The position numbers and the translations under genes are program-made. Of a DNA stretch of 9,417 nt, positions 6,584 through 9,417 are shown one piece after another. The number at the start of each line of letters is the position of its first letter. The stretch's first letter is position 1. The DNA comes from a bacterium (GTDB taxonomy: Bacteria; Actinomycetota; Acidimicrobiia; Acidimicrobiales; CATQHL01): positions 1 through 9,417 of the forward strand of contig JAPONU010000199.1 of assembly GCA_026713745.1 (NCBI GenBank). Direction: 5' to 3'. The notes under the pieces are model-generated. The model did not search any database. It was not told where the DNA came from and saw only the letters and a program-made list of their open reading frames with translations.

Positions 6584-6699
6584 TTCTCACGGCAAGCAGA
6601 TTCTCACGACAAGCAGGTTCTCACGACCAGCAGGTTCTCACGACAAGCAGACTGCCACGATGAGGAGGTTGCCACGATGAGGAGGTTGCCATGATTCGG
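6584..6699. repeat. 17-bp tandem array in the divergent gap (six units plus a partial)
   Basis: Consecutive 17-base units run at 6584-6600, 6601-6617, 6618-6634, 6635-6651, 6652-6668 and 6669-6685, with a partial seventh from 6686. The first four are close to ttctcacgacaagcagg. The last two have drifted to (c/t)tgccacgatgaggagg. There are no spacers between units. The array fills the space between the minus-strand peptidase start (6565) and the plus-strand ORF at 6691, so it could act as a multi-copy operator. The last units also supply the AGGAGG ribosome binding site for that ORF. Confidence 0.92.
6680..6685 (+). promoter_or_regulatory. AGGAGG ribosome binding site before the ORF at 6691
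   Basis: A consensus Shine-Dalgarno sequence lies 5 bases before the ATG at 6691. It is formed by the sixth unit of the 17-bp array, and an identical AGGAGG occurs 17 bases earlier in unit five. This is the strongest initiation signal in the window and the main reason for choosing the start at 6691. Confidence 0.6.
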
Positions 6700-7119
6700 G
6701 CTCCGCATGACTATCGGGGATGGGGATCCAGGTCACCCGGCGGGACAAGTGTGTCACGCCCGGTGGCAGTGAACGTCGGCCGCCCAATCCGAATGACCCA
6801 AGCCTCGGACAGGCGCGCCGAGATTCACGCGGCGCTCGAGGCGGCCTCTGCGGGCGGGGCGGTCTCGGCGGGCGGGGCGGCCTCTGCGGGCGGTGCGGCT
6901 GGGTCGGCGGTGTGGGCGGTGCGGGCCGGGTCGGTGGTGTGGGCGGTGCCGGCCGGGTTGGCGGTGTGGGCGGTGCGGGTGGTTCTGGCGGCCCATCCGC
7001 ACTGGACCCGTCGGCTTCGAGCCTGCCTGCACGAGCCCTACGCTCGGCAGAATCAGCGGGGCGTCGGCCGGCGGCTCGCCGAAGAGGAGGAAGCAGAATC
7101 CTTGAATCCGGTCTCATGA
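6691..7119 (+). CDS. Hypothetical protein, repetitive Gly/Ala/Val-rich
   Basis: The 142-residue frame starts at an ATG with a perfect AGGAGG five bases upstream. The protein is not recognised. It has a Ser/Arg-rich N terminus, a short helix-like segment RRAEIHAALEAAS, a repetitive core and an Arg-rich, Glu-tailed C terminus. The core contains three 18-base units (6844-6897, A-S-A-G-G-A type) and three 27-base units (6904 to about 6984, S-A-V-W-A-V-R-A-G type). Both periods are multiples of three, and codons from about 6790 onward mostly end in G or C, which supports this frame. However, other frames are also open here, the first 30 codons have less typical codon use, and no family is apparent. 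The stop TGA overlaps an ATG as ATGA. It may be a real gene, or only repetitive spacer that happens to be open. Confidence 0.4.
   Translation: MIRAPHDYRGWGSRSPGGTSVSRPVAVNVGRPIRMTQASDRRAEIHAALEAASAGGAVSAGGAASAGGAAGSAVWAVRAGSVVWAVPAGLAVWAVRVVLAAHPHWTRRLRACLHEPYARQNQRGVGRRLAEEEEAESLNPVS
6844..6984 (+). repeat. Two adjoining tandem arrays: 18-bp x3 and 27-bp x3
   Basis: The 18-base units lie at 6844, 6862 and 6880 (gcctctgcgggcggggcg and variants). The 27-base units lie at 6904, 6931 and 6958 (beginning t(c/t)gg(c/t)ggtgtgggcggtg). Units within each array differ by one to a few bases. Confidence 0.85.
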
Positions 7120-7145
7120 ATCCAGTCTCATGAATCCAGTCTCAT
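7104..7145 (+). repeat. 14-bp triple repeat carrying start codons before the lipoprotein
   Basis: The unit gaatcc(a/g)gtctcat occurs three times, at 7104, 7118 and 7132. Each junction spells ATG (7116, 7130, 7144). The first two ATGs open a five-codon frame encoding M-N-P-V-S and ending in TGA at the next unit, so each stop overlaps the following ATG as ATGA. The third ATG is the start chosen for the lipoprotein. Confidence 0.9.
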
Positions 7146-7365
7146 GACGTTCCCCAAGGCTCGACGCCGTTGCGCCACCGTCGTCCTCACGCTCCTCGCC
7201 GTCGGCCTGGTCTCCGGTGCCTGCGGCTCCGACGATGACGCGGGGCCCGTCCGGCCGGTGCGCCTGCCGCCGACCACGATCTCGGAGGGGGAACCACCAC
7301 CGAAGATCCAAGAACCCCCTCGGCCGGTCGATCCGCTACCCCCGCCGGAGGCCGAACAGCCGTAG
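7144..7365 (+). CDS. Small predicted lipoprotein, Pro-rich
   Basis: The 73-residue product begins with a basic segment (K5, R7-R9), followed by a hydrophobic stretch ATVVLTLLAVGLV and then S-G-A-C-G-S-D. This fits a lipoprotein signal peptide with Cys27 as the lipidated residue, although Ser in place of Leu/Val at -3 is not ideal. The remaining 46 residues are acidic then Pro-rich (PPTTISEGEPPPKIQEPPRP), like a flexible wall-spanning tail, with no enzyme domain. It probably sits on the outside of the cytoplasmic membrane. The start at 7144 is the last of three repeated ATGs and has no good ribosome binding site of its own, so translation may depend on coupling to upstream frames. The function is unknown. 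Confidence 0.6.
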   Translation: MTFPKARRRCATVVLTLLAVGLVSGACGSDDDAGPVRPVRLPPTTISEGEPPPKIQEPPRPVDPLPPPEAEQP

Positions 7366-7523
7366 CGTTCGGCCATCATGGACCTCGCCACAGCGGTGCC
7401 TGAAACTCATCGATCAGAGCGCCCGGAAGGCCAGCGGCTATGTTCGGGCGACTCACGGAGACGACAGGGACTCAGACCGAGGCTCAGACGAGAACCAGAC
7501 AAGAACCAGACGGAGGCCCAATC
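7366..7523 (+). promoter_or_regulatory. Upstream region of the P450 gene with short repeats and RBS
   Basis: This 158-base gap holds no separate gene. It is rich in short repeats (ctcagac at 12-base spacing near 7471-7489; agaaccagac at 7491 and 7502). An in-frame ATG at 7440 would extend the P450 by 28 polar residues (MFGRLTETTGTQTEAQ...), which look unlike P450 sequence. A GGAGG at 7512-7516 lies seven bases before the GTG at 7524 and supports the shorter start. A promoter is likely here but no -10/-35 pair was recognised. Confidence 0.45.
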
Positions 7524-8780
7524 GTGCACAGTCGCCAGCCCACGATCCGCGACATGCCGCCGCCTCCGCACATCGTGGGGTTGCAGCACTTCACCACGTA
7601 CGCCGAGATCGACGAGATCCTGCGGTCCCGGAGCTTTCGCCAGGGATCGCACCAGGAGAGCCAGGCGTTCTTCGGGCGCAGCCTGCTGACCATCGACGGC
7701 GACGAGCATTTCGAGCGCCGCCGCCTCGAAGCACCCCTGTTCGCCAAGATCGCGCTGGACTACTACGAGCACACCGAACTGATCCCGCTCATTCACAAGA
7801 CGCTGGAGGAGTGCCGCGCCAACCGGAGCGACGACGGCGTGGTGCGAGCCGACCTGTGCGTGGTGTTGCGCACGATGCTGGCCCGCATCGCCGCGGCCAC
7901 AACCGGGATCGACGGCGTGGACACCCCCGAGCGGACCGACGCGTTCCGCGAGTACGTCGAGCTTCTCGGCACCGGCGCCACCGTCGAATGGTCAACCGAG
8001 GACCACGGCGAGGTCATCCAGCGCATCCTCAAGGTGCGCGACGCATTCGACCGGGAGTTCTTCGCCCCGTCGGTGGCCCGGCGCCGTGCGCTGATCGAGC
8101 GCCACCGCAGAGGCGAGATCGGCCGGGACGAGCTGCCCGTGGATCTCATCACGATGCTGTACCTGCACTGGAACGACGACTGGGACGAGGGGCTGCCCAT
8201 ACGGGAGGCCTGCCTGTTCCTCGTGGCGGCCACGCAGACCACCACCCATGCGGTCCCCCACCTGATCGCGCACCTCGACGAGTGGTTCGACAGCCGCCCC
8301 GAGGATCGGGCCAAGGTGTCCGACGGGGTGTTCATCAAGCGGGCCGCCCACGAGGCCCTGCGGCTGCACCAGCCGTCCCCGGCGCTGCTGCGGATCGCCA
8401 CCGAGGACTTCACACTGTCCAACGGCAAGAAGATCGCCGCCGGCGAGCGGGTGGCCTGCCTGTTCACGCCGGCCAATCGCGACACCAGCGCGTTCGGCGC
8501 CGACGCCCGCGAGTTCAACCCCTACCGGGAGGTCAGCACGGTCAAGCCCTGGGGCCTCACGTTCGGCGGCGGCCAGCACATCTGCATCGGCCGCACGCTG
8601 GTCACCGGCCTCTCGGCACGCACCGACAACGACGAGGGCACCGACGGCACGGTGGTCAACATCGCCGGCGCTCTCTACAACGCGGGCATCGAGATCGACC
8701 CCGACGACCCGCCGACCTACACCCAGGCCAGCCACCACGACGCCTACGGCCGCTTCCCGATGCTGCTGACCCGGCTGTAG
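7524..8780 (+). CDS. Cytochrome P450
   Basis: The 418-residue product is a soluble bacterial cytochrome P450, a haem-thiolate monooxygenase fed by a ferredoxin. The marks are in order. C-helix DGDEHFERRR has H62 and R66. I-helix LFLVAATQTTTHAV lies at 231-244. The K-helix has E277-A-L-R280. The haem loop F347-GGGQHIC354-IG has Cys354 as iron ligand. In the I-helix motif (A/G)-G-x-(D/E)-T-T, the acidic residue is Gln238, while the Thr pair T239-T240 is kept. After the haem Cys the L-helix runs into an acidic stretch (ARTDNDEGTDGT) rather than the usual L-A-R-x-E. GTG at 7524 was chosen for its GGAGG and normal N terminus; ATG at 7440 is the alternative. The ferredoxin at 9114 is the probable electron donor. 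Substrate and CYP family cannot be assigned. Confidence 0.93.
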   Translation: MHSRQPTIRDMPPPPHIVGLQHFTTYAEIDEILRSRSFRQGSHQESQAFFGRSLLTIDGDEHFERRRLEAPLFAKIALDYYEHTELIPLIHKTLEECRANRSDDGVVRADLCVVLRTMLARIAAATTGIDGVDTPERTDAFREYVELLGTGATVEWSTEDHGEVIQRILKVRDAFDREFFAPSVARRRALIERHRRGEIGRDELPVDLITMLYLHWNDDWDEGLPIREACLFLVAATQTTTHAVPHLIAHLDEWFDSRPEDRAKVSDGVFIKRAAHEALRLHQPSPALLRIATEDFTLSNGKKIAAGERVACLFTPANRDTSAFGADAREFNPYREVSTVKPWGLTFGGGQHICIGRTLVTGLSARTDNDEGTDGTVVNIAGALYNAGIEIDPDDPPTYTQASHHDAYGRFPMLLTRL

Positions 8781-8935
8781 GCCCCTGCTGGAGGTCCCGG
8801 CTGAGGGTCCCGGCCGAAGCTCCCGAGCGGTCGGCCCCTGCCTGCAGACCCGACCTGAAGGTCCCGGCCGAAGCTCCCGGGCGGTCGGCCCCTGCCTGCA
8901 GACCCCACCTGAAGGTCCCGGCCGAAGCTCCCGGC
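8781..8935. repeat. 54-bp tandem array after the P450 stop
   Basis: About 2.9 copies of a 54-base unit start at 8781 (diverged, one base shorter), 8834 and 8888. The landmark ggtcccggccgaagctccc recurs at 8806, 8860 and 8914. The array begins immediately after the P450 TAG. The period is 18 codons and open frames cross it on both strands, but their 18-residue repeats (for example K-V-P-A-E-A-P) resemble no known protein. Confidence 0.92.
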
Positions 8936-9013
8936 ACTCGATACGCCGTCAGCCCCGGCCGCGAACCCCAGCGCTCGACGCGCGGCCAGCCACCGCCGGA
9001 GACCTCGACAGGA

Positions 9014-9109
9014 GCCTCGGCACTAAACGCGGCAGGTGGCTCGGCAAGAGACTCAGCAGGTGGCTCGGCAGCAAACTCAGCAGGACACTCGGCCAGAAAC
9101 TAGAAACAA
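9014..9109. repeat. 24-bp tandem array before the ferredoxin
   Basis: Four units of about 24 bases are marked by ctcgg at 9016, 9040, 9064 and 9088 (ctcggcaagagactcagcag and variants). They end five bases before the ferredoxin ATG. In the ferredoxin frame they would encode A-R-Q-x-T-Q-Q-V octads from a GTG at 9036, but such an extension is atypical for the family. Together with the 54-bp array, the repeats account for most of the 333 bases between the two genes; 8936-9013 holds nothing recognisable. Confidence 0.85.
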
Positions 9110-9113
9110 GACC

Positions 9114-9314
9114 ATGACCGCCGAGGAGTTGCACGTCTCTGTCGACCAGCAGCAGTGCCAGGGGGTGGGCTACTGCGAGCGGGTCGCACCTGGTGTCTTC
9201 CAGGTGGGCGACGACGGCCGGTCACACGTCATCGACATCCACCCGCCCGAGTCCGAGCGCGCCGCCGTCGAGGAGGCCGCCACGCTCTGCCCCAGCCGCG
9301 CCATCCGCTACTAA
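9114..9314 (+). CDS. Single-cluster ferredoxin (3Fe-4S/4Fe-4S type), P450 partner
   Basis: The 66-residue product matches the small actinobacterial ferredoxins that pass electrons from a reductase to P450s. Cluster ligands are visible as C-Q-G-V-G-Y-C near the N terminus and the C-terminal C-P-S-R-A-I. The first motif reads C-x2-V-x2-C, so the position that is Cys in 4Fe-4S forms holds Val. A 3Fe-4S cluster is the simplest reading, although related proteins with non-Cys residues there can differ. APGVFQVGDDG and EEAATLCPSRAI are typical. The ATG at 9114 gives the family length; the in-frame GTG at 9036 adds 26 repetitive residues. The ribosome binding site is weak. It follows the P450 on the same strand after a repeat-filled gap, which supports a functional pair even if transcribed separately. 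Confidence 0.92.
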   Translation: MTAEELHVSVDQQQCQGVGYCERVAPGVFQVGDDGRSHVIDIHPPESERAAVEEAATLCPSRAIRY

Positions 9315-9334
9315 CCGTTCGTACTAACCGTTCG
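9309..9334. repeat. 13-bp perfect tandem repeat over the ferredoxin stop
   Basis: The 13 bases tactaaccgttcg occur at 9309-9321 and again at 9322-9334. The first copy contains the TAA stop at 9312-9314, so the gene end is duplicated here as well. Confidence 0.9.
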
Positions 9335-9343
9335 GCGGAACGG
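9328..9343 (+). terminator. Hairpin after the ferredoxin, possible terminator
   Basis: The bases ccgttc (9328-9333) pair perfectly with gaacgg (9338-9343) around a GGCG loop, 14 bases after the stop codon. No T-tract follows, so efficiency as an intrinsic terminator is uncertain. The left arm is provided by the second copy of the 13-bp repeat. Confidence 0.5.
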
Positions 9344-9351
9344 CCCGAAGA

Positions 9352-9417
9352 GGGAATCACCTCGCGGGAACGCGCCCAGGAAATCGCCGCACGGGGGACC
9401 GCCGCAGGGGAATCACC
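9352..9417. repeat. Degenerate 14-bp tandem array running off the right edge
   Basis: Units of 14 bases start at 9352, 9366, 9380, 9394 and 9408, each beginning g-g/a-g/a-(a/g) and followed by a C-rich half. The unit beginning gggaatcacc returns exactly at 9408. The array is cut by the window end, so its length and the next gene are unknown. Confidence 0.6.

Noticed and set aside
4310..6694. A very long plus-strand open frame of about 794 codons
   Set aside because: It is antisense to the LLM and P1 peptidase genes, whose family motifs are clear. The translated text is Arg/Pro/His-rich with no domain, as expected for a shadow in GC-rich DNA.
6584..6699. CRISPR-like array
   Set aside because: The 17-bp units are directly adjacent with no spacers, are too short for CRISPR repeats, and no cas genes are present.
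7005..7075. Possible tRNA on the minus strand (ggctcgaagcc resembles a T-arm; the plus frame reads P-V-G-F-E-P)
   Set aside because: The flanking bases do not pair into a 5-bp T stem, and no acceptor stem, anticodon arm or D arm could be found at the expected distances.
8656..8937. Minus-strand open frame over the 54-bp array
   Set aside because: It overlaps the P450 C terminus and consists only of the translated repeat; no ribosome binding site or family supports it.
7217..9103. A 628-codon plus-strand open frame across the lipoprotein and P450
   Set aside because: It is in another frame over the convincing P450 and encodes Arg/Pro-rich text without motifs. Only its end, over the 54-bp and 24-bp arrays, does not overlap a firm gene.
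1..9417. Insertion sequences, phage or plasmid genes, toxin-antitoxin or defence genes
   Set aside because: Apart from the HNH fragment, no transposase, integrase, replication, toxin or antitoxin motif was seen, and the HNH tail alone does not define a mobile element or defence system.

Overview
The window is GC-rich throughout. Its gene content is an F420/FMN-type LLM oxidoreductase, a cytochrome P450 next to a single-cluster ferredoxin, a DmpA-type P1 peptidase, a hydantoinase-like amidohydrolase and an HNH endonuclease tail of the 13E12/DUF222 kind. This suggests an actinobacterium. An Acidimicrobiia-like lineage, possibly host-associated, would fit, but that is inference from gene families and composition only. 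No rRNA, tRNA, insertion sequence, integrase or CRISPR array was recognised.

Layout. Positions 3-299 hold the 3' end of an HNH endonuclease (+). Positions 408-1682 hold a PhzF-family isomerase (+) carrying three in-frame low-complexity inserts; its 3' end is tandemly triplicated up to about 2000. A strong hairpin at 2021-2081 separates it from three minus-strand genes, read from right to left: P1/DmpA-like peptidase (6565-4961, also with three low-complexity inserts), LLM-class oxidoreductase (4774-3710) and dihydropyrimidinase/hydantoinase-like amidohydrolase (3551-2100). These three could form one transcription unit acting on amides, cyclic imides or N-heterocycles. A 17-bp tandem array (6584-6699) fills the divergent gap to the plus-strand genes. 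Those are a repetitive hypothetical ORF (6691-7119), a small predicted lipoprotein (7144-7365), a cytochrome P450 (7524-8780) and a ferredoxin (9114-9314) that is probably its electron donor. The P450 and ferredoxin are separated by 333 bases of tandem repeats.

The most unusual property is the density of short tandem duplications. At least nine separate arrays of unrelated unit sequence lie at or between genes (periods 125, 92, 71, 17, 14, 54, 24, 13 and another 14 bp), and several copy a start or stop codon region. Inside the conserved enzymes the repeats are multiples of three bases and interrupt otherwise normal domains. Removing the inserts brings PhzF and the P1 peptidase back to about the usual family length. 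Two duplicated start regions create short leader ORFs that overlap the next start codon as ATGA. This looks like a genome with a strong tendency to local duplication, filtered by selection for reading frame. No new defence or biosynthetic system is evident beyond that.
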